A stretch of DNA of 64,000 bases from Bombyx mori. Its lineage: Eukaryota > Arthropoda > Insecta > Lepidoptera > Bombycidae. The position numbers and the translations under genes were made by a program. Shown one piece after another: positions 1 to 11,800 of the stretch (position 1 is the first letter of the stretch; every line of letters begins with the position of its first letter). The notes under the pieces are model-generated. The model was given only the letters and a program-made list of their open reading frames with translations. It searched no databases and was not told the DNA's origin. Location of the stretch: assembly GCF_030269925.1 (NCBI RefSeq), contig NC_085126.1, forward strand, positions 4,962,501 to 5,026,500. Reading direction: 5' to 3'.

Positions 1-1354
1 AATATGCATTAGATATTCGAACCATTATAATAATATCCGTTTTACAAATACAATACAAGATAAATTGTAATAATTGCTCATTGTATATTTTATTTCACAC
101 GTCAAAAGTATTAAAAATCGTAAAATTGAGATAATGTTTAAAAAAAAAAAACAAAAAAGAACACTGCAATCACTCGTGCCTTGTGAGTGATGTCAAATGT
201 CAACTTGACAAATGACGGGAAGAGGCTTCCTGTTGCGACCCGCAATCGTTTTTCCATCCTTTTCTCTCGTGTTAATCTCCATACGAGTAAACGGGAAAGG
301 ACATTCGAATTATTAGTTTACGACAGTTTACCCATTAGAGCCGCGCGTCGATCTATCGATGCTCTTACTATCGATAGTACAATACTTGAAGAATTCATGA
401 TTGATTACAGTATATATCGATGAGATTAAGGGCTGTTGTCGGCAAGACATTTCGGAGATAGTTGATTAATAATAGAAGCCAGGTTAAATGTCGTGTATTC
501 ACTACACGTTCAGCTCACACACACCCATAAAGTACCTATTTTTATTTTATTGTAAATTTTACGTATTTAATTTTTTTTGTCCTTTTTTAATTTTTATTCC
601 TACTCATAAATAATTGAAATGAATTGACAAAAAAAAAGGCTAAAAAACGGTGTATAAATCTACAATGTACAAAGTGCAAAGATCTATTAAAATACACGGT
701 AGTTATAAAACTATTTTCACATTGAATTACCATTTTTATTTTTTGTAGCCTGTCAACTCAAAGTTTGATATATAGTTATATTTCAAAAAAACATATAATT
801 TTAGGGTAATTTATTTGCTATTGTTCGCTTAGTAAAATATCGTATAACAATTAGGTCGTGTCACAGCCCTAGATGCCGTCGGTGAATCTTTCATCGGGGC
901 ATAACGTGCAGTAGGCTTTTAGAGGTAATTCTCATTTACAAAAAAAAAAAAAATATAATTTTTAATTTGGTCGGATTAAATCTACTTCGTAAAATTTAGG
1001 CAGTCGATTATTTTTTGCCGTCGAAGGCAGACCGTCTGCTCTGAAGCGAATTACGGTGAGTGGCCGTTGTCATTCAAGAACATGTCAACCTAGTGAATGA
1101 ATCAAGGTATTATGTTCTTATTTCTGTAACGGGCTCATTACACTTCCACAGGCCACACGGTAACGGAGTCCAGTACAACATGAAGCCGAGTAACACAAAA
1201 CTTATATCAGCTGATTGTAATTTTACCGCGACGATAAATCGAGCGACAACGCACGGCACACGACACAAAACGGAAACAAATCGAGTGTTATGTGTTGTAT
1301 TTGACACCCGAGAATGTGCGCGTTCAATGACTTACAGGCACTCTTTGGAGAAGC
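1..1354. other. AT-rich DNA, no recognisable gene
   Basis: Unique-looking AT-rich sequence with several homopolymer A or T runs. An open frame at 1060-1383 (107 codons) matches nothing I recognise, and a GTGAGT donor-like string lies at 1056-1061. Without an acceptor or homology I do not call an exon. Confidence 0.5.
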
Positions 1355-1975
1355 GATCTGAAAGTTTTTATTTTTATGATTGAGGGATTATTGCTGGCCC
1401 GGAAGCGTTTCCAGTTTTACCAGGACAGGTGGGCGAGCAAAGGCTCAGCCAGGAAGGGTGGGATTTGTGAGGCTTCCGCGCCTAGGGGGCGCGCGGGGTA
1501 TGTAGGACTTGACGGTCTGCAGATGTTCAGAACAGACCGCGGGTCCAGGGGTGCTTAAGGGCCCTACCCACCAAACGACTCCCCTTATACTCTCTGACGA
1601 CTCGACGTCGGCCGTCTCGGTACGGCAGCCCGACAGGTCTTCCCAGACGGTGCTGCTGTTGTTCCGGAATATCCCGCTGGACCAGAACCAGCTTGCCAGG
1701 TCGGAACGCAATACACCGCCAACCGGTTGCTCCCACACAACAGTTCCGTAGAACTGCTGCCATGCAGCGCACTAAAGCACAGGTAGGACGCCACGCGGTC
1801 TCTCCCCCTCAGGTTGCCCCGTAACCTTCACCACCACCACCGCAACCGAGACCTAACAACTCAAGAGTAGCTGCTTCGCGAATGAATCTTCTACCGGATT
1901 GGAATCGCGACCCTCTGAGAAGATCCGGCGAGAAACTCAGCGGGTGGATGCATAGGGTTACCGTGATCTGAAAGT
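1355..1975 (-). mobile_element. Jockey-like LINE tail, family B, long 3'UTR form
   Basis: This is a 5'-truncated non-LTR retrotransposon in minus orientation, flanked by an 11-bp target-site duplication GATCTGAAAGT at 1355-1365 and 1965-1975. The 3' end lies at the low coordinate. It carries the family B signature (TTTCACCAGG-type terminal block, then the hairpin block at about 1915-1950). A GC-rich block of about 370 bp (1470-1848) replaces the short stretch found in other family B copies. Because the duplication encloses everything, the block was part of the inserted element. No RT coding remains. Confidence 0.85.
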
Positions 1976-2847
1976 AGCCTCACAAGAAACTCTTATTAAT
2001 GAATCGGTAGGACTCAGTTTTGATGGGCTCGATGTTAAAAAATAAAGAGGGGCGCTTTGTGTAGCAATCTCTATGACACTGACAAATAGATTAAAAATAA
2101 TAAATATATGAACAGAGACTGGTTGTATCAGTTATACTCATCTGCCTTGAGGCGTGAGGCTACAATTTATATATTTTCCATCCTATCAGGTTAATCTAGT
2201 CATCCAGTCACCATTTAGTCACATAATAAAAAACCGAAAATATTTCTTTTCGTTGTAAGGCGTAACGGATAATTTAAAAGACAATGCAGTTAGCATAAAC
2301 CTGATGAGTCGATATGATTCTTACTGCAATTTACTCATTCTAATAGCATTTCGTTCTATGAGCAACGGTGAACATTTCATCGACATTGATGACTCGTCAT
2401 CAAACATTGCTCATAATTCTAACGTGATTACAAAAATTAAGTCAATTGTTTTTACAGTCTGCAAATAAATACAGTATTTAAATAAATATTCAGTATTATA
2501 TAGCTACAAAACTTAATAGGAAGAATTTCAATTCGGAATATGAAGAACGATGGTTCAATGTTCAAATATCTGGTCACTGTGAGAAATTTTGAATCAAACG
2601 CGAAAAGGGGATACCTATTGAAATTATATTATTAGGAAAAATGACAGTCTACATAATCGTTTCATGAGAGCTGTAAACATTTTTGATCTAGGATTGTTTG
2701 TTAAGGAATTTTAATAAATTTTGAACAAATGTGGTCTTGTAGGAAATTGGATAATTCTATGTTTCGCACTGTTTCCCTGAATGTACATCGAGGAATCATT
2801 TAAAACGATTAATTATTATTACACCATCTACCACTGAAGCAAAGGCT
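1976..2847. other. AT-rich DNA without recognised features
   Basis: I see no ORF with homology, no RNA gene and no repeat that recurs elsewhere in the window. Confidence 0.5.
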
Positions 2848-3170
2848 ATCCACGCTACCACCTTTTTTTTTTTTTAACGCTGGGGAATCCATTTACGGAT
2901 ACCCGGTCGAGAGGGGTAATAGACCGGGTTATGTCGGACTCCGGCGCCTCCAGAGAAGAAGAGGGAGAAAGACCAAAGTCCTCCTCTTCTTCCAATTCCT
3001 ACCGGGAGACTACGCCTTGAGAGAGGCGCGTGAGGCGCTGCGCGGCGTCTACCACGCAGGACCCGCCCCGCAAAACCGACTACCGACTAAACCCCATCGA
3101 GCTCCACCACTCCGACTCCACGAAACCTATGGTACCGCACAATGCGCGCCGCAGATCCACGCTACCACCT
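2848..3170 (-). mobile_element. R1-like LINE 3' end with 15-16 bp target-site duplication
   Basis: A GC-rich block of about 290 bp lies between perfect copies of ATCCACGCTACCACCT (2848-2863 and 3155-3170). On the minus strand it ends in a poly(A) tract of about 12, seen as T at 2863-2875. That is the structure of a 5'-truncated LINE made by target-primed reverse transcription. Its last ~50 nt (CTCGACCGGGTATCCG through CCCAGCGTT) recur inside the SINEs at 11060 and 45838. Assignment to the R1 clade is a guess. The short reading frames inside are not intact. Confidence 0.8.
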
Positions 3171-3667
3171 ACCCTCTGGGATCAAATAAATTTTCTCCCT
3201 CCCTCACTTTGTGTGACATTTACTATTTTAAAAGAGCCTTCAAACGGTAGTCAAGGACTCAGCTGTCTCTGGCGTTGCTCACATCAATCGCTGACCACAC
3301 ACCATCAAATATTCTCGTCTGACTTAAAAGTGAATACAAAAACCCTTGATCTCATAAACTAAAAAAAAAAAAAACTAACAGAACAACAAGAACGACAGAA
3401 ATCATAGTGTCATCTGTCACCTTTGATTGATCAATGCCATTTGACAAAACGAAACCTACAACTAACGTCCTTACCTGGGCCCTGTTTAATGGCAAACGAT
3501 TTGTTAAGATATATTTTCTATATTTTTACAACATTTCGGTGCTTTCTCGGTAACGTTAGTATACATACATACGTCAAAGTCATTTATTTTAAATCTGATT
3601 AAGGTTGGAAGCTGAGACGTGGCACTCTGCTGTTAATTTTTTTTTTATGGAATAACTACAATGCGAC

Positions 3668-3790
3668 TGACTCGGTGGTGCATTGGTTAGCACCCCTGAC
3701 TGTTGCATCGAGGGTCGCTAGTTCGATTCCCATATCAGACAAACTTTGTGTTATGAACAGATTTGTTTGCTCTATATCAGGGGTATTTAT
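3668..3790 (+). mobile_element. tRNA-derived SINE, family C
   Basis: A pol III-like head is visible: a box A-like TGGTGCATTGG, then a box B AGTTCGATTCCC about 45 nt downstream. It is followed by the CAAACTTTGTGTTATGAACAG block that recurs in the copies at 28945 and 45838. The tail is degraded. It is a SINE rather than a tRNA gene, since the acceptor arms do not pair and the element is repeated. Confidence 0.6.
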
Positions 3791-4799
3791 ATATCCAAGG
3801 AAATAAACAAAAGTGTAGCCTGCGTTTGGAAGAAATACTGGTTCTTGAAAGAAATAATGAAGAATAAAGATCTAGGTATACATATTGCCATTCTGGCTGA
3901 GAGCAGCAAGGGACAGGACCCATTGGAAGGAATTGGAGGAGGCCTATGCCAAAAGGCACACCGAACTTAGGGACCTTTTGTAACCCTATGCTTAGGAATA
4001 AAAAGGCTATTAACTATACGAATTTAATACTAAGCTCAATAAGCATTTCAATATAAAACCTACCAAATTGATCGTTCAAATAAAAAACAATCTCGACAAT
4101 TACTATTTCAAGCCGATGAATATTTCAATGCCCAGAAGCTTCCACGTTCAAAACCAATAAACAAAAGATGGATAACGTTATAATGAGACCAATCAATCAC
4201 CCGTGTTATGACGAGGTGGTCCCGACCTATCATTAATTAGATCTACGCCATTAACTGGTTAATGATCCGTTATGGGTTTTAACTTTTTTTTTTCATAGTG
4301 ATATCTAAAGAATTCCGAATTTGATTTACCTTAGATTCTTCATGCATACAATTATGTGTGTATCTGTGGCTTATGTAATGGTTAGGATATTTTGTCTCTG
4401 GTATTATTATTATTTTTTTAAATAAATTAATCATGATTCCTAAGTTGATCATTTCAAGTGTCCGATTATATGGTTATCCCGAAAAACTTCAGAAATATCT
4501 GTGATGGAACTGTTTGATTTTAAATGAAATCATTTAGACATAATGATTGTTGCATAAGCAATAACAAAATCTTACGTTACGGACGTTTTTTCCCGGTTAG
4601 GGTACCCCTCCGCATCGTCCCATAAGGAACTTCGTTCCAAAAAGGTCAGTAAACGTGAATACAATATTAATAACTAAAGTTTTAAAGTATTGGAAAAGTC
4701 GAGATTGAAGAATTGATAGAATGAAAATAATAAACGCAACATTAAGCTCTAAAAGTACTTTTAAATGTGTTTACGACTAGTGAAAACTGAATTGAGTGA
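3791..4799. other. AT-rich DNA without recognised features
   Basis: Short frames only. None shows a domain, and no repeat family could be named. Confidence 0.45.
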
Positions 4800-5030
4800 A
4801 TTACTGGTGGTAGGACCTCTTGTCCGCATGGGTAGGTACCACTACCCTGCCTATTACTGCTGTGAAGCAATAATGCGTTTCGGTTTGAAGGGTGGGACTG
4901 CCGTTGTACTGTTAGAACTTATATCTCAAGATGGGTGGCGCATTTACGTTGTACATATCTATGGGCTCCAGTTACCACTTAACAGCGGGTGGGCTGTGAA
5001 CTCGTCCACCCATCTAAGCAATAAAAAAAA
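4800..5030 (+). mobile_element. Bm1 SINE, 5'-truncated
   Basis: Tail half of Bm1 from ACTGGTGGTAGGACC to CATCTAAGCAATAAAA. It lacks the tRNA-like head and has small internal deletions. The A-rich 3' end lies at 5022-5030. Confidence 0.85.
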
Positions 5031-5041
5031 TCATTTACTAC

Positions 5042-5246
5042 TTAATTATACAACTTGGAACGTCTGATGGTCACTGGAAAAGTAGAAGGAAAGCGTCCTA
5101 GAGGCCGGAGCCCCAAACGTTGGTCCGACCAGATCTCCGAGCTAACCAGCGGACTACTTAGCGCTGCACTACACCAGGCGACTGACCGGAACCGATGGAG
5201 ACTGGCAGTCGACAAGCTGAAACGGAGTCACGATCCTCAGCAATGA
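5042..5246 (+). pseudogene. LINE reverse transcriptase C-terminal remnant
   Basis: The frame ending at the stop 5244-5246 reads MVTGKVEGKRPRGRSPKRWS and continues SDQI. This is the basic GKRxRGRxPxRWxDQI motif near the C-terminus of many arthropod LINE polyproteins. About 65 codons are open and no RT core is present. The remnant at 41899 shares the same motif and probably comes from the same family. It is non-functional. Confidence 0.65.
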
Positions 5247-6253
5247 GGGAGCTTCAAAATTGCAGTTTTATTTCATTAAATAGGTCATAGGAAAGTAAGT
5301 ATTGTATTAGGCACTATTGATACCTATCACGTTATAGCCCAATTTCTATAAAAACTACTAGATTTTATCTGTCGTTAGATAGGTAGGACTTGCGAAGTGT
5401 CACAAGCTGCCGACAGATGGCGATTTCGATTTTTTGCGTCCACGGATGTCGGGGGCACGCGTTGCATTTTAAATTGGTGTTCACCGTTCCTTTCCCTCCA
5501 GAACGTATTCGTATATATCCATCTCGTTCCAGAAAACTATTTTTTTTTGCATTTCGATTCCGAGAGCGTTTGGTCGGTCGGTTTTTTTTTTAAACGCTGT
5601 CTCATAGTGGACGGTGGCGGCCTTGTTTTATTTATTTATTTATACTATTTCAATTATTTTTTTTAAAAGCATAATAACATTTTGTTACCTAAGCATTACT
5701 TATAATCTATGTTAGTAACTTAAAAAAAGAAAAAAATTTATCTAACACATACATTTTATATCATTACATTTTTTTTTTCCTCCAAGTGCCTGCTGCAAAG
5801 GCTATTAATCAGCAGTCCCTCGATCTTGCTCGATATGATTTTCAGAAGACTGTTGCTACTGTCTCTGACTCGACGCAATAATTTATTGCCTAATTAATTG
5901 TTTTATTGCTTTGAAATCTTGCAAGTAGACTTGCATGGCTTAACACCTTGACTGCCACATAAGTAAGCAATGCCCTACGCGGCTTATGAAGTAATTATGT
6001 CAATTCCTGTTACCAAGGTCACATGGATTGCCCAACTTTGCCCTGTTTTGTTTATTAATGTATGCTTTAGTCTTTCAGGTCTCTTAGAAATAGATTCATT
6101 GTCAGTATCTTCGGATTCGTCTTTCCTAGAGCCTAAAACATATTTCGGCGCCTTAGTAAAAAAATCGAAGAGAGAAATCAACATAACTACTTCAGTGCAC
6201 CGCGTAGGTCACCGGTGACCTACGCAGCAGTCAGCGTGATAAATGTCACGGCA
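5247..6253. other. AT-rich DNA without a gene
   Basis: CpG-containing stretch at about 5390-5530 with two overlapping frames and no recognisable product. Long T runs lie at 5579-5592 and 5768-5780. Confidence 0.45.
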
Positions 6254-6682
6254 GTCGTCGTGGCCTAAAAGATAAGATGTCCGGCGCATTCGTATCTAGC
6301 GATGCAGCGGGGTTCGAATCCCGCAGGCGGGTACCAATTTTTCTAATGAAATACGTACTTAACAAATGTTCACGATTGACTTCCACGGTGAAGGAATAGC
6401 ATCGTGTAATAAAAATCAAACCCGCAAAATTATAATTTGCGTAATTACTGGTGGTAGGGGCCTCTTGTGTGTCCGCACGAGTAGGTACCACCGCCCCGCC
6501 TATTTCTGCCGTGAAGCAGTAATGCGTTTCGGTTTGAAGGGTGGGGCAGCCGTTGTAACTATACTGACTTATATCTCAAGAAGTGTGGAGCATTTACGTT
6601 GTAGTTGTCTATGGGTTCCAGTAACCACTTAACACCAGATGGGCTGTGAGTTCGTCCACACATCTAGGTCACAAAAAAAAAA
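6254..6682 (+). mobile_element. Bm1 SINE, full length
   Basis: Complete Bm1. The head GTCGTCGTGGCCTAAAAGAT contains pol III box A (TGGCCTAAAAG) and the box B GTTCGAATCCC lies about 40 nt downstream. Next come the TTCTAATGAAATACG linker, the body from ACTGGTGGTAGG, and an A-rich end at about 6672-6682. Transcription by pol III and use of a LINE reverse transcriptase are known for such SINEs. Several substitutions suggest an old copy. Confidence 0.9.
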
Positions 6683-7428
6683 GTGAGGTGAAGTAGTAAA
6701 CCTATATGATTTTCTTGTAATTTTACCGGTACAACCACGCAACAAACAGTCCCATGTTACCATGTTACTTAGTTTAGATGTAGATTCATCATGGCACATG
6801 GTTCAGCCGCGAGATATTGAATCCGTTTACTACTCGTTCGGACAATCTAGTATAACTCCTCGAGCTTACTAGAATAGGTAGGGGAAAAAAGCTGCGTATT
6901 TTAAAATAATTTCTCGTGTAATAATGAATTATGGGTGTTGAGATGCATTCTACTTGTCTAAGTGGTACTTCGGTTCTCATGTATATGGTCGCAGTACATT
7001 AGCTGGAAGCAGCCTCGTAAAAGATTTAACTCATCTAGAACTAATTAACGGGTCAGGTTAGTTACGCGTCGTTTTAAAATTGAACAATAATATTTTATAC
7101 TTTTATTTAAATATAATGTGTAAATAAAAGATAGCTGTACTTCAAATGACTGGATAATGAGGAGCACCTGCTCGACACGTATCTGGATTAATTAAGAATC
7201 GTGTTTCAGAAAAATTAATTGTATTTTTTTTTTCAAGAAATACTCTGACGTTTACATTGGCATTGTTCATTCGTTTTTAGTTTTTATTATCCCGTCTCTA
7301 ATTAACAATGGACTAGCGTTTTGCAAATGAAATAGACGCTAGATAAAAAATAAGGCATCGAAAACCCTATTAACAGAGCGTTGTTATGGGGCATGTGTTA
7401 TCTATACAAAGGAATTCGTAACATCCCA
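6683..7428. other. AT-rich DNA without recognised features
   Basis: I see no homology and no repeated unit here. Confidence 0.45.
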
Positions 7429-7652
7429 TGCATCAGATCGGTGAGTTTCTCGCCGGATCTTCTCAGCGGGTTGCGATTCCGATCCGGTAGTAGATTCATT
7501 CGCGAAGCAATTGCTCTTGAGTTGTTAGGTCTCCTTCGGAGGCGCTCGGGCAATTGTTAGCAAATCCCACCCCTACTGGATGAGCCTGTGCTCGCCCACC
7601 TGTCTTGGTGAAACTGGAAAGGCCTCCGGGCCACTTAAATCATAAAAAAATA
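7429..7652 (+). mobile_element. Jockey-like LINE tail, family B
   Basis: 3'UTR of a LINE starting near CCCATGCATCAG, then TGAGTTTCTCGCCGG and GGCGCTCGGGCAATTG, and ending AAACTGGAAAGGCCTCCGGG with poly(A) at about 7644-7652. It is severely 5'-truncated and no coding sequence is left. Confidence 0.8.
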
Positions 7653-7698
7653 AATATCGAAAAGCAAATACTTTACTCGTCGAATCTCGTTAAGACCA

Positions 7699-8071
7699 GT
7701 GTGCTTAGTGCGAGTTTTTTAACGTTCTCGATCGCGTTAAAGTTAACTCAAATTTGTATGCAGTTGGAACAGCGCCCCTAGCGGCAAACGTAAACAAACG
7801 TTCCGACTCCATACAAATTTGAGTTAACTTTTACGCGATCGAGAACGTTAAAAAACTCGCGTTTTTTTCTACCTATTCTGATAGCCTTGAGAGGCTATTT
7901 CAGCGTAGCCTTAACTAGTAGGTGAGCTCACGAGGCTCAAACCTGAGGACGTTGCTAACACTAGCCCTAGCCAGAGCCGTGCTTCGCAGAATCTACCACC
8001 GGATCGGAAACGCGACCCACCGCGAAGATCCGGCGAGAAACTCAGTGGGCTAAAATTCGCACTAAGCACAC
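7699..8071. mobile_element. Palindromic MITE interrupted by a LINE
   Basis: 62-bp terminal inverted repeats. The left arm is 7699-7760 (starts GTGTGCTTAGTGCGAG). The right arm is 7810-7860 continuing at 8061-8071 (ends ACTAAGCACAC). The arms match almost perfectly once the LINE at 7861-8050 is removed. The unique centre is only 49 bp and no coding is present. Flanking target-site duplication is unclear, so the superfamily is not assigned. Confidence 0.85.
7861..8050 (-). mobile_element. Jockey-like LINE tail, family A, nested in MITE
   Basis: Minus-strand 3'UTR of family A, with poly(A) seen as T at 7862-7868. It contains the block GTGAGCTCACCTAC and the 3'UTR hairpin region near 8025-8050. 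It is flanked by AAAACTCGC (7852-7860) and AAAATTCGC (8052-8060), a 9-bp duplication of MITE sequence with one mismatch. It therefore inserted after the MITE. Confidence 0.85.
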
Positions 8072-8875
8072 AGGCTCTTAATAAACAGAATGTAACAGGC
8101 GTAACGTATTATTGCCTCACGGATGGATCTGGACTGTCCAATAATGCAACACTGGACACGTGTGCATGTTGAGCACTCTGAATCCAAACCAGCCTTTAGG
8201 TTAAGGTAGTTTTCATGTTAATTTTGAGTTTTTGTTTTATTATTATTATTATTATTATTTGATTTTTTGTTTTTATTATTGCTTTTATTTTAGTCCGAGA
8301 TTGTAGTTATTATATTTATTTAATTCTAGTATAAATTAAATATTAATGCAGTGTAATGAAGTGTAATATGGATGCAAAATCTGAAGTAAATGAAATAAAT
8401 AAATTGAATAGTCACGTTTACTTCGTTCGGGCCGTCCTCCGAGTCTGACTACTCGGAAAACGTTGCGGAGCCGCTCAATGCGAGATGGTCCGTAAAGTCG
8501 GTAGCTCGACGATAAAGTTCGGGTTGATGTCGTCGTTTTTTCTCGATGTTTCCACGAAACTTCATGCGGAATAAACGGCGCGGCGGTGCCGAAATCCATA
8601 AAGAAACATTTCGGCCGAGGTCGAGGCGGCCGTTCGCGTTTTATACTTTAGACGTGCGCTCCAAGGTGTGAGATGAAGAGTTTTTGGCTCAAGCTAACAA
8701 CGTTTCAACTGTGACCTAGCATTCTTAATGTGCGGACTAGTATATACTACTGCATGATAATCGCTAAATGAAAATAAAGACCGGACTAAGAAGAAATCGT
8801 GAGAATTTCGATTTGAATAATGTTTAGTTATTGTTCGTTTTTAGGTAATGAGGTTAAATGTATATTTATTCATTA
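8072..8875. other. Mixed DNA with (ATT)n and a CpG-rich patch
   Basis: A (TTA)n microsatellite lies at 8237-8260. A CpG-rich patch at about 8415-8650 has an 87-codon minus-strand frame (8336-8599) that I do not recognise. It could be a promoter or 5' exon, but nothing decides this. Confidence 0.35.
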
Positions 8876-9092
8876 CTAGCGACCCGCCCTCGCTTCGCTT
8901 CGGAAACTGTAATTTATTATTGATTTCTACACTATTTAATGGATGTTATTATACATGTAAACCTTCCTCTTCAATCACTCTATCTATTAAAAAAACCGCA
9001 TCAACATCCGTTGCGTAGTTTTAAAGATTTAAGCATACATAGGGACAGATATACGGCCAGACAAAGCGACTTTGTTTTATACTATGTAGTGA
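8876..9092 (-). mobile_element. Short Helitron, family III
   Basis: Read on the minus strand, it starts TCACTACATAGTATAAAAC and ends GCGGGTCGCTAG with a T following. A 5' TC and a 3' CTAG inserted before T are the Helitron hallmarks. The last 40 nt are GC-rich and self-complementary around GCGAAGCGAAGCG. A second copy's 3' end is at 63198. No coding sequence is present. Confidence 0.6.
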
Positions 9093-9369
9093 AGATCTCG
9101 TTTAATTCGTCGGTCGCGATGTGGTAGGTCATATCTTGAGCCGGTTTGGACTGATACTGGTATTTTTTCTGTTTCGGCAGCGAAGCTATCATATATGTCG
9201 GTTTAAAGCATGGCTTCACATGCAAAAGAATTGAGATTTCGACCTCAAATCGGCTATTGGCATTTAAACTGTGATGTCTATGGTCTCCGTCAAAAACGGG
9301 ACAACGTAAACTATCAACTCACTTTACTCATTCAATGCAATTAAAAAAAAAGTATAATCGTATATATCG

Positions 9370-9618
9370 TACTGGTTGTAGGACCTCTTATGAGCCCGCG
9401 CGGGTAGGTACCACCACCCTGCCTATTTCTGCCGTGAAGCAGTAATGCGTTTCAGTTTGAAGGGCGGGGCAGCCGTTGTAACTATACTGAGACCTTAGAA
9501 CTGATATCTCAAGGTGGGTAGCGCATTTACGTTGTAGATGTCTATGGGCTTCAGTAACGACTTAATACCAGGCGGGCTGTGAGTTCGTTCACCCATCAAA
9601 GCAATAAAATAAAAAATT
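9370..9618 (+). mobile_element. Bm1 SINE, 5'-truncated
   Basis: Body from ACTGGTTGTAGGACC to the A-rich end at about 9605-9618. No tRNA-like head. Confidence 0.85.
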
Positions 9619-9699
9619 GTATTTATAAATTTTCTATGTATTGTCAATAGTACACCGCAACATATCTACTATATTTTTATATTTATATTTTCTAGAAAT

Positions 9700-9850
9700 T
9701 TTCTAAATTAAATGGTTGTCTGAAAGAGATCGTTTTTAGCGATAAGACCGCCTGTTGTACAAATTTATCTTCTTTTTAACTGTTTCTGAATGTAAATATG
9801 CTTTTGGTGTGCAATAAAGTGTATTTATTCTCTCTCTCTCTCTCTTTCTC
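9700..9850 (+). mobile_element. LINE 3' tail, family E, ending in (TC)n
   Basis: Contains GGTTGTCTGAAAGAGATCG, then TTTAGCGATAAGACCGCC and GTGCAATAAAGTGTATTTA, and ends in (TC)n at 9829-9850. The same order occurs at 54225-54392. This looks like the 3'UTR of a lepidopteran non-LTR element whose coding part is absent. Confidence 0.6.
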
Positions 9851-10575
9851 TATAATCGAACCAAAAAAAAAAATGCGATTTATTTCCTTAGTCTAGGAAT
9901 CGCTGTCGCTCATGATTTCGACCGTTGCGAAATTCATCGGTATGCAATAAAATTTGTGTGCAGTAAAATCTAGGCATTATATTATTATGTATGTAGTAGC
10001 CTGCAGGCGTACTGTCTTTTAACAACAAGGAACGCCTCCCTGGACGAATGTGTAGTTACTACATGCGTTTCTCTGAGAATAAAGTTTAGAATATGTTTTT
10101 GTACGGCCATAACGCAGGCACAGATAATAAAGTTTAATAAAACTCACTGAATCTCTTACGCAGTAAAAGTTGTTTCTTACAATGCATATCTAAATGATTT
10201 ATTAGGTAAAATATTTGTCATCGTTCACGGAGCGAAGTTTCTCATTAATAATATCTATTAACTTCACGAATGAACAACGACTTGAAAATTGCTCTCATTC
10301 TATCGTAACTATAAATATATATTTCTGTCTCTATCTAGGATTCATTGATATTCCTAGCGCGTATACGAGAGGACACGCGCCGAAACGATATTTTTCCTTC
10401 ATTAGAAAAAGTATAAATCACAAAATATAATTTTAACTAGTATTAAAATGTGCTGTAATATTTAGTTTTTCGGCTTAATATCTCAAGAATCGTCTATGGG
10501 TTTTAATTACTGATTTTAATACTGCTCGTGCTTAGTATATGAGTGAGTATAAAAAATGGTGATTTGTTTACATAT
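9851..10575. other. AT-rich DNA without recognised features
   Basis: A 71-codon frame at 10215-10430 has no recognisable motif. Confidence 0.45.
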
Positions 10576-10767
10576 AGGCCGAATGTTTTTTTTTTTATGA
10601 TTGAAGATTTACTGGTGGTCCGGAGGCCTTTCCAGTTTCACCAGGACAGGTGGACGAGCAAAGGCTCAGCCAGAACGGGTGGGATTTGCTAACAGCTGCC
10701 CGAGCGCCTCCGAAGGAGACCTAACAACTCAAGAGCAACTGCTTCGCGAATGAATGAGGCCGAATGT
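10576..10767 (-). mobile_element. Jockey-like LINE tail, family B, with TSD
   Basis: Family B terminal block (poly(T) at 10587-10597, then CCTTTCCAGTTTCACCAGG) lies between perfect 11-bp duplications AGGCCGAATGT at 10576-10586 and 10757-10767. The insert is about 170 bp, minus orientation, non-coding. Confidence 0.85.
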
Positions 10768-11059
10768 AAAGAAAATTCATCGCACTCAACGAAGGGCGCG
10801 TAAATTGAAAATCGAACAAACTTATTTAGTATTTATTGAAATTGACGGGTTCGTATGTGAGTGTTGAAGGTTAAGTAAGGGTACTCGCACACGTGCTCAT
10901 TAGTCGAACGTTTATTCGCAGCGCGTGAGACGACTCGGTCACGTCGCCAGCACGCGCCCACACGTCCCATCTCCACTTACACACGAGATTAACTTAAAAT
11001 GACGTATCGATTCACATCTTTTACAATGAAGCTGGTCACAGTGAATTTACTGGTGCCGA

Positions 11060-11194
11060 AACAGGCCTGTTTGCAATTTCCCTAGGTGCTTATTACCCCC
11101 TCGACCGGGTATGCGTAAAAGGATTCATTCCCCAGCGTTAAAAAAAGGGGTTTTTTATCTATACATTCATATGTTTAAAAGTATGTAAGTATGG
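11060..11194 (+). mobile_element. SINE family C, chimeric form, 5'-truncated
   Basis: Begins at AACAGGCCTGTTTG of SINE C. It continues into the R1-like LINE end (ACCCCCTCGACCGGGTATGC to CCCAGCGTTAAAAAAAG) and returns to SINE C with TTTTTTATCTATACATTC. The same composite occurs at 45838-46680. The copy is cut at its 3' side by the Bm1 at 11195. Confidence 0.65.
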
Positions 11195-11637
11195 AAGTCG
11201 TCGTGGCCTAAAGGATAAGACGTCCTGTGCATTCGTATGTAGCGTTACAATGTTGTTCGAATCCCGCAGGCGGGTACCAATTTTTCTAATGAAATACGTA
11301 CCTAATGTTCACGATTGACTTTCACGGTGAAGCAATAACATCGTGTAATAAAAATCAAACCTGCAAAATTTAAATTTGCTTACTTACTGGTGGTAGGACC
11401 TCTTGTGATTCCGCGCGGGTAGGCACTACCACCCCGCCTATTTCTGCCGTGAAGCAGTAATGGGTTTCGATTTGAAGGGTGGGGCAGCCGTTGTAACTAT
11501 ACTGAGACCTTAGAACTTATATCTCAAGGTGGGTGGCGCATTTACGTTGTAGATGTCTATGGGCTTTGACCACTTTTTTAACCACTTACCACCAAGTGGG
11601 CTGTGAGCTCGTCCACACTTCTAAGCAATAAAAAAAA
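11195..11637 (+). mobile_element. Bm1 SINE, full length
   Basis: Complete element. Head TCGTCGTGGCCTAAAGGATA has box A, GTTCGAATCCCGCAGG has box B, and the body ends in CTAAGCAATAAAAAAA. It sits inside the older SINE C copy, whose GTAAGTATG immediately precedes it. Confidence 0.9.
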
Positions 11638-11800
11638 CCGGTCCCTTGTAGCAATATCGTTAACGTTTTATTAAATATAATCATGAAATACAAATAAATA
11701 TATTTAACGTACCAAGCTCTACCATATTTATGGAGCATAAGCAGTATGTAAATTCGTAGAATACCAAGCGATACATATTATACTTTAACCTTTGGAAACC

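Noticed and set aside
1060..1383. 107-codon host gene
   Set aside because: No homology that I recognise, no compositional contrast, and the frame runs into a LINE target site.
3030..3362. 110-codon gene
   Set aside because: Most of the frame is antisense to the LINE 3' end at 2863-3154.
6254..6330. tRNA gene (box A and box B present)
   Set aside because: It is the head of Bm1. The same head recurs at 11195, 31122, 34429 and 53055, always followed by the SINE body.
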